64,000 nt of DNA from Cephalotus follicularis (GCA_001972305.1 BDDD01001766.1:206214-270213), one strand, 5' to 3'; counted from the stretch's first letter, positions 43,762 through 55,385 are shown. The notes: generated by a model not told the origin, from the letters alone. Made by a program: numbers and translations.

Positions 43762-45049
43762 TCTCACACCCCGTTTTAACAAACATAAATGATATCAACA
43801 TAAATCAAGTATTATCCAAAAAAACACATAAAACTTAAAACTTTTGCGGAAGCACAACATACTGGATTGAAAGGGTATCATGCACACGCAGCCCATACTA
43901 CGTGCTTAAGCTTAGAAGTACATTTTATATATTACATATGGAAATGTACATACAACAACGGAGTGTAACTTTATTCATTACAAAATACTATAACCATTAC
44001 ACATAACAACCTTAAGATAAGCAGAAGCCTCCACTCACGGCTTCAGCAGCTAACTCCACTTCACTTTGGTAAATCTATAGAGTAGGTATTAGCCGTTGTC
44101 CTCACTTGGCTAAGTGGGAAGATACGCATGACAAAGAAATATATGATGCAAAACATGTAGGATAGTTTATCATTTTGAAACCAGTTATATATGTCAATAT
44201 ACATAAGAAATCATGCCAAGTGGCTACAAACGATCAATCAACAATAATACCGCCCAAGGGTACAATCAATTCAATCATTTGTCCGAAGACCACTATTGGG
44301 TGTCATCTCGTGCTACCTCCTAGCCCAACCGATGCGCCGCCTAACCATCACCATACACTTTGATGATGATAGAAAAGTCAAACACTACTGTCGGCACTTG
44401 GCGGGCAGTTAACACTCACAACTGCTTAGGTGGGGCAAAGAAGCTCGAGCGAACTCCTGGCACATCCGCTCATCCGCTGTAGTTAGTGACACACTCCGTT
44501 CACTAAACCATCAGCATCACTCAATCACAATCAGTCACTGATATCACATATAAGTAATGTAATATAACACTTCGATAAAATCTCTTTTGATAAAACATTA
44601 TGTTTCGTTGAGTTTCCGTTAAGAAAACTATAAACACTCACTAGTCCTCACTTAGAGAACTCAATTCAATAACATTAGGTTTCTTTCGAAATAAGTGGAA
44701 AACCTTCAAAATATGCATATATCCTTTAGTGGTTAAAACAAAACTATGCATATAGTGTTCAATATTAGTAACCCTTGGAGTAAAGATGTTGTGATCATTT
44801 TAAGAAAACAGAACATCAATAACAGTAGCATCAGTAATAGGTAAGATTGCCTAACATTTCAAGGATTGCACAAAATAGTCACTCAACAACACCACATGCA
44901 ATCTACAAGGATCTATATAAGTTGTTCACTTGTTGTAAAACAATTGCAATTATCAGAGGTTGATTATTAGAACCATCCCTTATGAACCCAATTCCAATTT
45001 CATTCCCTTCAGATTAAACAGTAGGCATTAGAGGCAAAATTGTATCTGA

Positions 45050-45210
45050 ACAGTCGGTTGTTTTCCTTCATAGTCGGCTGTTGCCTTACATAGTCGACTG
45101 TTCTATATGAATAGCCGGCTGGATACATTGGGTAGTCGGCTATTTGTATTAAATAATTAGCTGTTTACATTAAGCAATCGACTGTTAATCAAGATAGTCG
45201 ACTGTTAAAG
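45050..45210 (-). promoter_or_regulatory. CAGTCGACTG array in LTR-M (distal)
   Basis: About eight degenerate copies: GAACAGTCGGTTGTTTTC, CATAGTCGACTGTTC, GGGTAGTCGGCTATTTG, GATAGTCGACTGTTAAAG. The second array of the same LTR is at 51555-51680, about 160-290 bp from the LTR start on the minus strand. This two-array layout is shared with gypsy-G. Confidence 0.6.
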
Positions 45211-45888
45211 CCCAGGTTCGTTATTAACAGAAATAGAGCATAAGCTATAACGACGTCCAATTCAATTTCAATCAACATGCAAACAGATATGGACTATCAT
45301 AACACGAAAAGCATGCTATATATATCAGAATCATGTCATAAATTCCTTCTACCTACCATAAACGCTATCCTAGAATCAGTTGAAATGGTTCTTCTCTTTA
45401 AGTTCTAACTTCCAGTTTCAACCAATAACTTCAACAACCAACAACAGTCTATGTGTGCATGTTAATAGTAGGTATACAGAACAAAATCAGTACGTATACA
45501 CTACTGAACAACCATAACAGTAACTGAACTCAAGAAAAACAAAAGCTTACCAACTTTCCAGCTTCTATTCCAAGTTTAACTCCACTTGAACTTCAATTCA
45601 TCATGCACACACACAGAAGATAACTTCTCACTTTTCAACATCCGAAATCATTCATGTGATAGCTGATATAAAGGAATTCGTATCAACAAACCATCTGATT
45701 CCTTTGACTCAAGTTTTCACCATTTTCCTTCTCTCACACATTACTCACTGTCTTTGGTTTCATTGTAGGTTGCAGGTCTTGTAGAGACATTAAACATCAG
45801 TATACTCAATCTATGACACGTCTATGCCACTCATCCTTGTGAAATCTGCCATCCCACACCTGTCCAACTTACAACACGCCACACTCTA

Positions 45889-46699
45889 TGTTGACATTTA
45901 TGTCTCAATCCTAAGTTTTGATGATAACATATTTGTATTTAACAAAGTTTCTTGATGTGCAAGAAAGCCATGAAGTGAGCAAAACAACAAGAATTCTGCA
46001 GATACAGGTCAGACCGTTGACGCCCAAGGTTAAAGCGTCAGTGCTTTGAGAGGCAGTCGAGACAAGGGCCTAAGCGCCTACCGGTGGAGCGTTTGGAGAA
46101 ATGGAAGAAACACTCAAACCGTGGACGCCCAGATTCAAGCGTCTGTGCTTTGGGTACTAAGCGTCTACTCTTTGTGCAAAGCGTCTGCCGACTAAACCAG
46201 TGAGCGCAATTGCAAATATAATCGGCTTAAGCGGCGACGCCCAAGAACAAGCGTCAGCGCTTTGATCTGCCGGTCAACCCTTGAAGAAAGAACGCCTGCG
46301 CTTTGACACGATAATTCAAACTTCAAATCCCTAACGGTCACATAAGCGTCGACGCTTTAAAGGTGACAGTTGATACTTTGGTCGGCTGGAACAGTTTCTG
46401 ACAGAGTTTTAGTGGACATTCCATTATGGAACTAATCCCAACAACTCCCAACGGATCTATGAGGCAAGAAGATATATATACACGAATGTTTTGAAGAAAA
46501 TAAGAAGAACAACACAAGCAAAACACAATACAAAGATCATTCAAAGAAAACATACAAAGAGCATTCAAATCCAAAGCTCATCTAAAAAGCTTTCATTTTA
46601 CATCTTGAGCTACTTCTTGTTCTCACTGATTTTGAGCGAATTTATCTTGTAAAATCCAACCTTGTAAGAGGTTTAGATTTCAACATTACTCTTTATACT
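45889..46699 (+). repeat. Copia-D 5' LTR, truncated at its right end
   Basis: It starts TGTTGACATTTATGTCTC after LTR-M sequence ACTCTA. The array at 46014-46360 contains GTTGACGCCCAAGG, AAGCGTCAGTGCTTTG, GGCGACGCCCAAG and AAGCGTCGACGCTTTAA. TATATATA at 46473-46480 lies about 110 bp after the last copy, like the TATA of the Copia-A LTR. The usual LTR end and primer site are absent; gag codons begin at about 46700. Confidence 0.8.
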
Positions 46700-47347
46700 T
46701 TGATTGTAATGGTAAGAAAAATTCTTAGGTGCTTACCAAGGACATGGATGCCGAAGGTCACAACAATTGAGGAAGCAAAGAACCTCAACGTCCTTCCACT
46801 TGAAGATCTTCTTGGGTCATTAATGACTCATGAATTATCAATGCAAAATAAGGATGGCGATGAAGAAAAGGAGAAGAAGAAGAAAAAGATAGTGGTCTTA
46901 AAATCATCCCAAATTGAAGATTCTGAGGATGATGAGGAGGAGGAGGAGGAGGAGGAGCTAGCACTTATCACCCGAAGGTTCAAAAAGTTCCTTGCCAGCA
47001 AGAAAAAATTTGGTGGAAAGCCAAATAAGAAATTCCACCAAAAAGGAGAGTCAAGCAAGCTTGAAGAAATCATATGCTTCGAGTGTAACAAACCGGGGCA
47101 TTACAAAAGCAATTGCCCTCGCCTAAAGAAGAAGGACCTAGTGAAGAAGAAGAAGAAGGCTATGATCGGAACTTGGGATGACAGTGATGAGTCCAGCTCG
47201 AAAGAAGACTCAAATGAAGATGTGGCTCAAATAGCCTTGATGGCTTTAGAGGAAGAAGAAGAAGAAGAAGAAAGTGACGAGGTAACTTATGACGAACTTG
47301 TTTTAGTAGTAGAAAAGTATAGCTCTATAATTGCTTCATTAAAGAAA
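46700..47347 (+). pseudogene. gag: Copia-D gag, truncated at both ends
   Basis: An open frame from MVRKILRCLPRTWMPKV through LEDLLGSLMTHELSM, a Lys-rich and then Glu-rich segment, ALITRRFKKFLASKKKFGGK and the CCHC knuckle CFECNKPGHYKSNC (47075-47116). It ends in KAMIGTWDDSDESSS and VTYDELVLVVEKYSS. At about 47347 (SLKK) it is joined out of frame to integrase sequence. The missing region would have held the second knuckle and the protease. It starts at the same codon block as Copia-A gag. Confidence 0.87.
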
Positions 47348-49596
47348 ATCATTTGTTTGAAAACTTCTGTAATGAAAATGGTTTTATACATGAGTTCTCC
47401 ACTCCTAGAACACCTCAACAAAATGGGGTTATTGAAAGGAAGAATAGAACATTACAAGAAATGTGTAGAACACTTTTAAATGAAAATAATTTACCAAAAT
47501 ATTTTTGGGCGGAAGCTATAAATACTTCATGTTATATCCTTAATCGCATATCAATTAGGCCTATTCTCAAAAAGACTGCATATGAGTTATGGAGGGGGAG
47601 AAAGCCGAACATTAGTTATTTTCATACCTTCGGTTGCAAGTGCTTTATCCACATTAATGGAAAAGAGCATCTTGGTAAATTCAACTCCAAAGTCGATGAA
47701 GGTATTTTTCTTGGTTATTCTTCTCATAGTAGGGCTTATAGATACTTTAATAAAAGAACCTTACTTGTTGAAGAATCAATGCATGTTATTTTTGATGAAT
47801 CTAACCCAAAACTTCCAAAAGAAGTTATTGTTGATGATTGTGTAGATTTTATTGAGAATGGTGTTAACAAGCTTAATCTAGATGAAGCCAAAAGGGAGGA
47901 GTCCACCATAGAAGAAACCCCTCAAGAAGACTATCAAGAAGCTCTTCATGACAAAACCTTGAAGGTGGTAAGAGGACATCCTCATGAAGCCATAATAGGT
48001 AATCCTAGATTAGGTGTATCCACTAGATCAAGCATTAATCACAATTACATTGCCTTCTAATCTCAAATTGAGCCTAAAAATATAAATGAGGCCGAAAAGG
48101 ATGAAAATTGGATTAATGCCATGCAAGAAGAATTGAATCAATTTGAAAGGAGTAAAGTATGGAACCAAGTACCTAGACCTAGTAACCAAAATATAATAGG
48201 CACAAAATGGGTTTATAGGAATAAGGTAGATGACCAAGGTATTGTTATTAGAAACAAAGCAAGATTAGTTGCTAAGGGATATTCCCAAGAAGAGGGAATC
48301 GACTTTGATGGGTCATATGCACCCGTAGCTAGATTAGAATCTATACGCATGTTGCTTGCATACGCTTCTTTTAAAGATTTTACTCTTTTTCAAATGGATG
48401 TAAAAAGTGCTTTTTTAAATGGGTTAATAAAGGAGGAAGTGTATGTGGAACAACCTCCCGAGTTTGAAAACCCTCATTTTCCTGACCATGTCTTTAAGCT
48501 TTCAAAGGCTTTATATGGCTTGAAACAAGCTCCAAGAGCTTGGTATGAAAAACTAAGTGAATATCTTCTTGAAAATGGTTTTAAGAGAGGCACTATTGAT
48601 ATTACCCTTTTTACAAAAACTGTCAATGATGAAATTTTAATTGTTCAAGTATATGTAGATGATATCATTTTCGGTTCTACTAACAAGAACTTGTGAAAGA
48701 GTTTTGCAAAGATCATGCGGGTAGAATTCAAAATGAGCATGATGGGTGAGCTAAACTACTTCCTTGTACTTCAAGTCAAACAATTGGAAGAAGGTATCTT
48801 CATCAACCAATCAAATTATGTTAAGGACTTACTCAAAAGATTCAGGATGGAGAATGCCAAAAAGAGCAAGACACCCATGAGCACAACTACAAAGCTTGAT
48901 AAGGATGAGCAAGGTAAGTCCATCGATCAAAAAATGTATAGAAGTATGATAGGATCGTTGCTTTATTTAACGACAAGTAGGCCGGATATCTTGTTTAGTG
49001 TATGCTTGTGTGCTAGATTTCAAGCATGTCCAAAAGAATCCCATTTGCATGCCGTAAAACGCATCTTTAAATATTTAGCATATACACCGTCCTTAGGATT
49101 ATGGTATCCTAGGAAATCATCCTTCAACCTACACACTTACTCCGATGCCGATTTCGGAGGATATAAAGTGGATAGAAAGAGGACAAGTGGCACATGTCAA
49201 TTCTTGGGCAATATGCTCATTTCTTGGTTTAGCAAGAAACAAAATTCGGTAGCACTTTCGACTACCGAAGCCGAATATATTGCCGCAGGCAGCTATTGCG
49301 TTCAAATCATGTTGATGAAGCAACAACTCCTTGACTATGGGTTTAACTTTGTGAAAGTGCCAATTAGGTGTGATAACACTAGTGCAATATGCTTAGGAAA
49401 AAACCCAGTTCATCACTCTAGAACTAAGCACATTGACATTAGATATCACTTCATAAAAGATCACATAGAAAAGGGTGATATCGAATTAGTTTTCGCCCTG
49501 ACCCAAGAACAAGTCGCGGACATATTCACCAAACCATTAGATGAACAAACTTTTTCAAAATTTAGATTGGAATTAGGTTTGTGTGAAATTGAGTAG
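47348..49596 (+). pseudogene. pol: Copia-D pol: integrase (partial), RT, RNase H
   Basis: One frame runs through FENFCNENGFIHEFSTPRTP, the catalytic Glu region QQNGVIERKNRTLQEM, the integrase C-terminal part (ELWRGRKPNISYFHTFGC), RT ([31 protein letters not shown], intact YVDD at 48652-48663) and RNase H (YSDADFGG, STTEAEY, HSRTKHIDIRYHFIKDHIEK). It ends LELGLCEIE at 49596. Only two nonsense codons interrupt it: TAA 48058-48060 and TGA 48694-48696. Protease, HHCC and the first integrase Asp residues are deleted. Confidence 0.92.
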
Positions 49597-49717
49597 ATTA
49601 ACATGTTTGTATGATTGTTGTGAATATGTATGCTTGCTCAAAATTATTCTTTTCTCATTTATGCATCATTTGCATTCATTCTCGCGCACTTACGGAAAAT
49701 CTGCAGAAAAACAGAGC

Positions 49718-49865
49718 AAAGCGCCGACTGTTGCTTTTAAAGCGTCAGCGCTTTAAGGCAAAATTAGGGTTCAAAATTGGGGAAATTGGTCTAAGCGTCG
49801 ACGCTTAACCCCAAACTGTCAATGCCTCAATCACGTTTTAAGTTAGAAAGCGCCGTCTACCACGC
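49718..49865 (+). promoter_or_regulatory. Palindrome array upstream of Copia-D envelope-like ORF
   Basis: AAAGCGCCGACTGTTGC, AAAGCGTCAGCGCTTTAA, TAAGCGTCGACGCTTAAC and GAAAGCGCCGTCTACC occur here, ending about 110 bp before the ATG at 49973. The sequence aligned with the Copia-A TATA box (before AAAGCGTCGTCTGCC) reads AGTTAG here, so the TATA appears mutated in this copy. Confidence 0.45.
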
Positions 49866-49972
49866 CTTTTCACACACAAATACAAACCCTAACTTCTAAA
49901 CACTCCATCTCCGGTGATTTTCTGGGCGATTCTTATCGAAAATCAAAGATTAACCTTCATACAACTTCAATC

Positions 49973-50923
49973 ATGCCAAGAACGAAGAATGTTGAGGAAG
50001 GACAAGGCTCCGAGGCAAAGAAGAAATCAGTTGGGAAAAAGGGCAAGGGGATTGCTGCTCCATCTACCACACCAGAGGTTACACCATCTCTTCCTAGGTA
50101 CCCTGAGGCTTATTTCAATAGAAAAATTCTTGTAGGCAAAGTCTTAGATTTTGATTTTTGCTCTAGAGAAGGGTTTCCTATTGTTGAATGGATTAGGTTT
50201 CAAGGTTTAGAACCTTTTTTCTCTCTAAATTTGCCTAGCTATCCCGAACTCATGAAAGAGTTCTATGTGCACATACGAGGTAGCTCTATGGATAGCTTAA
50301 CCACTATGGTTAAAAATAAGACTATTGATTTGGACTTAAGTAGACTAAACACTATCTTGAAAGTACCAAGCGGTGGTGCTATGGGTTGGAATCAAAGGTC
50401 TTGGGTGACTAGTCCAGAATTTGACCGTCAAGATTGCGTGCGTGTGTTATTTGGTGAGAATGCTAATCATGTTCAGCGAATGTATACTAGGAATCTCCCT
50501 TTGGATTATAGATTCCTACACCGTGCGGTATGTACGCACATTCTACCAAAAGCCGGTGGGTTCGATGAGGTGACCCACATGGAAGCCTACACGATGTATC
50601 ACCTGATTACTGGCCGAAGAATCAATGTTCTCTTCCTGATGCTCAATCATATGCATTCGATTCACGACCGAGAGAACGTGAGATTAGGTTATAGCAATAT
50701 AATAACCAAGATTCTCCACTTTTTCAATATCGACCTTACTGGAGAAGTACACCATGATCTCCAAAGTGCTGACAAGCTTGGGAAAGGAACCCTTGGGAGG
50801 ATGGGGTTCAAAAAGCATAAAAGGCTCGGTACGTGGATTCCTAGGGAAGAGGACTCCAATCGAGTAGTGGAAGAGGAAGGAGAAGCTGAGATAGGGGAAG
50901 AAGCTGAAAACGTACCACTGTAG
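49973..50923 (+). CDS. Copia-D envelope-like ORF (plant transposon protein type), 316 aa
   Basis: An intact frame. The basic N-terminus (MPRTKNVEEG, KKKSVGKKGKG) is followed by YPEAYFNRKILVGKVLDFDF, FPIVEWIRFQGLEPFFSLNL and YPELMKEFYVHI. The conserved core RNLPLDYRFLHRAVCTHILP, GGFDEVTHMEAYTMYHLITG and LGKGTLGRMGFKKHKRLGTW comes next, then an acidic tail. No signal peptide or membrane span is visible. The N-terminal Lys/Arg cluster would fit nuclear or nucleic-acid contact (inference). It ends at TAG 50921, after which the same frame continues as a coiled-coil region. It is the best preserved protein-coding sequence in the window. Confidence 0.85.
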   Translation: MPRTKNVEEGQGSEAKKKSVGKKGKGIAAPSTTPEVTPSLPRYPEAYFNRKILVGKVLDFDFCSREGFPIVEWIRFQGLEPFFSLNLPSYPELMKEFYVHIRGSSMDSLTTMVKNKTIDLDLSRLNTILKVPSGGAMGWNQRSWVTSPEFDRQDCVRVLFGENANHVQRMYTRNLPLDYRFLHRAVCTHILPKAGGFDEVTHMEAYTMYHLITGRRINVLFLMLNHMHSIHDRENVRLGYSNIITKILHFFNIDLTGEVHHDLQSADKLGKGTLGRMGFKKHKRLGTWIPREEDSNRVVEEEGEAEIGEEAENVPL

Positions 50924-51223
50924 ATCGAACCTCAAGCCGAACCAATCCTGGATGTCCATCTTCCAAGGAATAGGCTAGATGAGATATTTGATGCTATCAA
51001 AGGACTACAGCGAAATGTTGAGGAAATGAAGATGAGTATGCAATCCATGAAGAGGCATCAAAAGAGAATTGCCAAAAAGTTTGCTGACACGGGCATTATC
51101 GAATATGGAGGACTAATCTCTTCATCTTCTAGCCACGACGACATTCCCTCGGATGATGCAACAACCGACGACATGGAGGGAGAGGTCGGTGGTGACGATG
51201 AGGGCACTCACATGGACGAATGA
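50924..51223 (+). pseudogene. C-terminal coiled-coil/acidic region of Copia-D envelope-like ORF
   Basis: In frame after the TAG: IEPQAEPILDVHLPRNRLDE, then heptad-like GLQRNVEEMKMSMQSMKRHQ, then a Ser run and an Asp/Glu-rich tail ending THMDE at TGA 51221-51223. It parallels Copia-A 6562-6852 in order and composition. Confidence 0.6.
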
Positions 51224-51510
51224 GCAGATGCATCTCATTTTCATTTGTATTTTCTGTTGTCTTTTGCTATGGACTTGTGATTTGTAATCTGCAGCTTGTA
51301 CAAATTGGAATTGATATTTGTAACAAGTTCTATTGTGTAATGTGAAATGACAGTGTTTTGTTTTAATTTCAATGAGCACTAGTTTAAACATTATGGATTT
51401 GGAATGCTTGGATTTGTCATTTGCAGCTTGTTATATGAAATGACGAAAGATTATTGTTAAAATTCTACATGCAGATTGTGTGTTGGTGTTCTAGCTTTGA
51501 AATATTTGGT
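51224..51510 (+). other. Copia-D 3' non-coding remnant
   Basis: AT-rich, with GCAGCTTGT and ATGAAATGAC repeated (51292-51299 and 51425-51445). No polypurine tract or 3' LTR follows. The transition to LTR-M sequence is not sharply visible. Confidence 0.5.
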
Positions 51511-51882
51511 ATTCTATTTTAAAGCAACACGTAGCCTTCCTGTCAGGAGTCCGCCAGTTGACTTTTTTTAACTGGCAGCCGACTGCCACCACTTAACTTC
51601 CCAGTCGACTGTTACCCTGTGACAGTCGGTTGTGGCCTGTACAAAACAACCAGACGGCTGTTTTTACAAATAGTCGGTTGTTCCTCCCACAATTCACACC
51701 ACAACACACCTCTTTAACTGAAGCCTTGCATTTAAAACCAACAACTATAACACATAACACTTGGACATTGAATATCAATTAAATGAAAATTTTCTTTATC
51801 ATGGGTACAATATACATTAATTGAAATTTACGGTTATTACAGTTGGGTAACTCAAATAAAAATTTGAAATTTATTTTTGTAG

Positions 51883-54800
51883 GTGTGCTTGAAGGCACTA
51901 TCCAAGAAGACGCAATGGTACTTGGATAGTGGTTGCTCCAAGCATATGACGGGAGACAAAAGCCTCTTCATCAAATTCGAATCAAAGGAAGGAGGAGATG
52001 TAACCTTTGGAGACAATACAAAAGGAACGATCAAAGGCTTTGGCTCCATAGGTAACAATAAAACCTCTATTCATAATGTTCGATTTGTTGATGGACTCAA
52101 ACACAATCTCTTGAGCATAAGTCAATTATGTGACAAGGATTGTAGAGTCACCTTTGAAAAGGACTCTTGTAAAGTGATAGACATAAATAATAATGAAATT
52201 AAATTTGTAGGATATAGACATGGGAATGTATACGTGGTAGATATAGATGACTTGAATAATGTTAAATGTCTAGTGTCTATAAATGAAGATAGTTGGCTAT
52301 GGCATAGAAGATTAGGTCTTGTAGGTATGCCAACTATTTCAAAGCTTCTCAAACATGAACTAGTTAAAGGTCTTCCCAAAATTAGTTTTGAAAAAGATAA
52401 AGTTTGTGACGCGTGTTAATATGGGAAACAAACTAGAGTATCATTTAAAAGCAAAGACATTGTTTCCACAACTAGACCATTACAACTTTTGCATATAGAT
52501 TTATTTGGTCCAATAGATATTATAAGTCTAGGTGGTAAATCTTATGTCATGGTCATCGTAGATGATTATTCTAGATATACATGGACTAATTTCCTTGCCC
52601 ACAAAAATGAAGCTTTTAAAGAATTTTCAATTTTTTGTAAAATTGTTCAAATAGAGAAGGAAACTTCTATTGTAAAAATTAGGAGTGATCATGGAAAGGA
52701 ATTTGAAAATAACCTTTTTGAAAACTTTTGCAATGAAAACGGTTACACACGTGAGTTTTCCACTCCTAGAACACCTCAACAAAATGGGGTTGTTGAAAGG
52801 AAAAATATAACTATACAAGAAACGTGTAGAACCCTTTTGAATGAAAATAACTTACCGAAATATTTTTGGGCAGAAACTATGAATATATTCTAAATCGTAT
52901 ATCTATAAGCCCAATTCTCAAAAAGATTCCATATGAATTATGGAGGGTGAGAAAGCCTAACATTACTTACTTTCACACCTTCGGATGGAAGTGCTTCATC
53001 CACAACAATGGAAAATATTATCTTGGTAAATTCGACTTCAAAGTCGACGAAGGTATCTTTCTTGGTTATTCATCTAGTAGTAGAGCTTATAGATGTTTTA
53101 ATAAAAGAACATTACTTGTTGAAGAATCAGTGCATGTTGTATTTGATGAAACTAATCCAAAACTTCCAAAAGAAGTTATTGATGTTGATTGTATAGATTT
53201 TGTTGAAAATGGTGTTGATAAGCTAAATTTAGAAGAAACCAAAAAGGAGGAGTCCATACTTGGAGAATCCTCTCAAGAAAGCTATCAAGAAGCTCTCCAC
53301 GACAAGACTTTTAAGGTGGTAAGAGGACATCCTCATGAAGCGATAATAGGTAATCCTAGATTAGGAGTATATACTAGGTCTAATATTAATCATAATTATA
53401 ATGCATTTTTGTCACAAATAGAACCTAGGAATATAGAAGAAGCCGAAAAGGATAAAAATTGGATTAATGCCATGCAAGAGGAATTAAATCAATTTGAAAG
53501 AAATAAATTATGGAATCTAGTTGCTAGACCTAATGACCAAAACATAATTGGTACTAAATGGGTATTTCAAAATAAAGTAGATATCAAGGAATAGTGATTA
53601 GAAATAAAGCTAGGTTACTTGCTAAGGGATATTCCCAAGAAGAGGGAATTGACTTTGATGAATCATTTGCTCCTGTAGCAAGACTAGAGTCCATACGTAT
53701 GTTATTAGCATATGCATCCTTTAAGGATTTCACCCTTTACCAAATGGATGTAAAAAGTGCTTTTCTAAATGGTGTAATAAAGGAGGAAGTGTATGTAGAA
53801 CAACCTCCCGGGTTTGAAAACCCTCATTCGCCAAAACATGTGTATAAACTTTCTACAGCTTTATATGGGTTGAAACAAGCTCATAGAGCTTGGTATGAAA
53901 AAATAAGTAGTTACTTACTTGAAAAGGGATATAAGAGAGGGACAATTGATATTACATTATTTACCAAAACTCTTAATAAAGAAATTCTTATTGTTTAAAT
54001 TTATGTTGATGATATTATCTTTGGGTCTACTAATAAAAAGTTGTGCAAGAATTTTGCTAAGATCATGCAGGACGAATTTGACATGAGCATGATGGGAGAG
54101 CTAAACTATTTCCTTGGACTTCAAGTCAAACAACTAGAAGAAGGAATCTTCATCAACCAATCCAAATACGTCAAAGACCTACTCAAAAGATTTGGATTGG
54201 AAAGCTCCAAGAAAAGTAAGACCCCGATGAGCACAACTACTAAGCTAGGTAAGGATGAACAAGGTAAACCTATAGACCAAAAACTTTATAGAAGCATGAT
54301 AGGTTCGTTGCTTTATTTAACGGCTAGTAGGTTGGATATCTTGTTTAGTGTGTGTTTATGTGCTAGATTTCAAGCATGCCCTAAGGAATCCCCCTTGCAT
54401 GCAGTAAAAAGAATTTTTAAGTATCTAGCTTATGAACCCTCATTAGGACTATGGTATCCTAGGAATTCGTCATTTGACTTGCACACATACTCTGATGCCG
54501 ATTTCGGTGGTTACAAAGTAGATAGAAAAAGTACAAGTGGCACATGTCAATTCTTAGGCAATATGCTTATTTCTTGGTTTAGCAAGAAACAAAATTCGGT
54601 AGCACTTTCAACTACCGAAGCTGAGTACATTGCCACCGGAAGTTGTTGCGCACAAATAATGTGGATGAAACAACAACTTCTTGATTACGGCTTTAATTTT
54701 GAAAAAGTGTCGGTTATGTGTGACAACACTAGCGCAATTTGTCTAGGCAAAAATCTCGTACATCATTCTAGGACAAAACATATTTATGTTAGGTATCATT

Positions 54801-54943
54801 TTATAAAATACCATATTGAGAAAGGTGACATTGAATTAGTCTTCGTTCCGACTCATGAACAAGTCGCGGACATTTTCACAAAACCCTTAGATGAACAAAC
54901 TTTCTCGAAATTTAGATTAGAATTAGGGTTGTGTGAAATTTAA
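51883..54943 (+). pseudogene. pol: Copia-L pol: PR-INT-RT-RNase H
   Basis: The protease keeps the catalytic signature WYLDSGCSKHMTG (51911-51949). The HHCC region WLWHRRLGLVGMP shows His to Leu in the usual GH pair. Integrase has D (HIDLFGP), D (RSDHGKEFE) and E (QQNGVVERK). RT has [16 protein letters not shown] and intact YVDD at 54002-54013. RNase H runs to GLCEI at 54943. Breaks: TAA 52417-52419 and TAA 53996-53998 (both Gln-type codons), a small deletion with frameshift near 52885 and a 1-bp deletion near 53583. Catalytic residues are otherwise intact, so decay postdates selection. Confidence 0.93.
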
Positions 54944-55059
54944 TGATTAATATGATTGGTATGTTAATATATGTTTGCTTGATATGCATGTTTGTTCATT
55001 AATGCATCATTTGCATTCATTCAAGCGCGAATTCGTAAAATCGGCAAGAAAACAGAGCA

Positions 55060-55256
55060 AAACGTCGATGCCCAGAATCTAAGCGTTAGTGCTTAACACT
55101 GCTCTTAGAATTAGAACTTTGCAAAACATGCAAAGCGCCGACGCCTAGAATTCAAGCGTCAGTGCTTTAATACTAAAATTAGTGCTCAAAATTTAAAATT
55201 GCACAAAGCGACGATGCTTTAAGAAAAAGCGTTGACGCTTTAGTCAGACTATAAAA
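55060..55256 (+). promoter_or_regulatory. Palindrome array plus TATA box upstream of Copia-L envelope-like ORF
   Basis: AACGTCGATGCCC, AAGCGTTAGTGCTTAAC, AAAGCGCCGACGCC, CAAGCGTCAGTGCTTTAA, AAAGCGACGATGCTTTAAG and AAAGCGTTGACGCTTTAG are followed by TATAAAA at 55250-55256, 130 bp before the ATG (55386). Same arrangement as in Copia-A and -K. Confidence 0.5.
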
Positions 55257-55385
55257 CAGATTTCTTCATCTGTCAAAAGTTTTTAGCGCAAAAATTGGAA
55301 CCCTAAACCCCCAAAAACCAATTTTCAGCGATTTTGGAACGATTTCTCTTCGATAAACACATACACATCGCTGAAATCACTAAAC

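Larger units (their letters stand above)
45889..51510 (+). mobile_element. Copia-D: SIRE-type element with internal deletions, nested in LTR-M
   Basis: It starts with an LTR (TGTTGACATTTATG, 45889) that fuses near 46699 directly to mid-gag. Gag fuses near 47348 to the integrase core, then integrase, RT and RNase H run in one frame to 49596, followed by a spacer, an envelope-like ORF and 3' sequence. The 3' LTR is missing; the right boundary with LTR-M is uncertain (about 51500-51530). It is non-autonomous, but its envelope-like ORF is intact. Confidence 0.85.
43762..51841 (-). mobile_element. Solo gypsy LTR-M with GTTGG target duplication, split by Copia-D
   Basis: Left part 43762-45888 and right part about 51510-51841. 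The ends are TCTCACACCCCG (first base pair mutated from TG) and ACGGTTATTACA, flanked by GTTGG on both sides. No internal gypsy sequence is present, so it is a solo LTR of about 2.45 kb related to the gypsy-G and gypsy-H LTRs. Arrays of the AACAGTCGACTGTT type lie at 45050-45210 and 51555-51680. Copia-D occupies the gap. Confidence 0.82.

Noticed and set aside
46828..47091. Minus-strand ORF with Ser/Phe runs
   Set aside because: Shadow of the Glu/Lys-rich gag segment on the plus strand.
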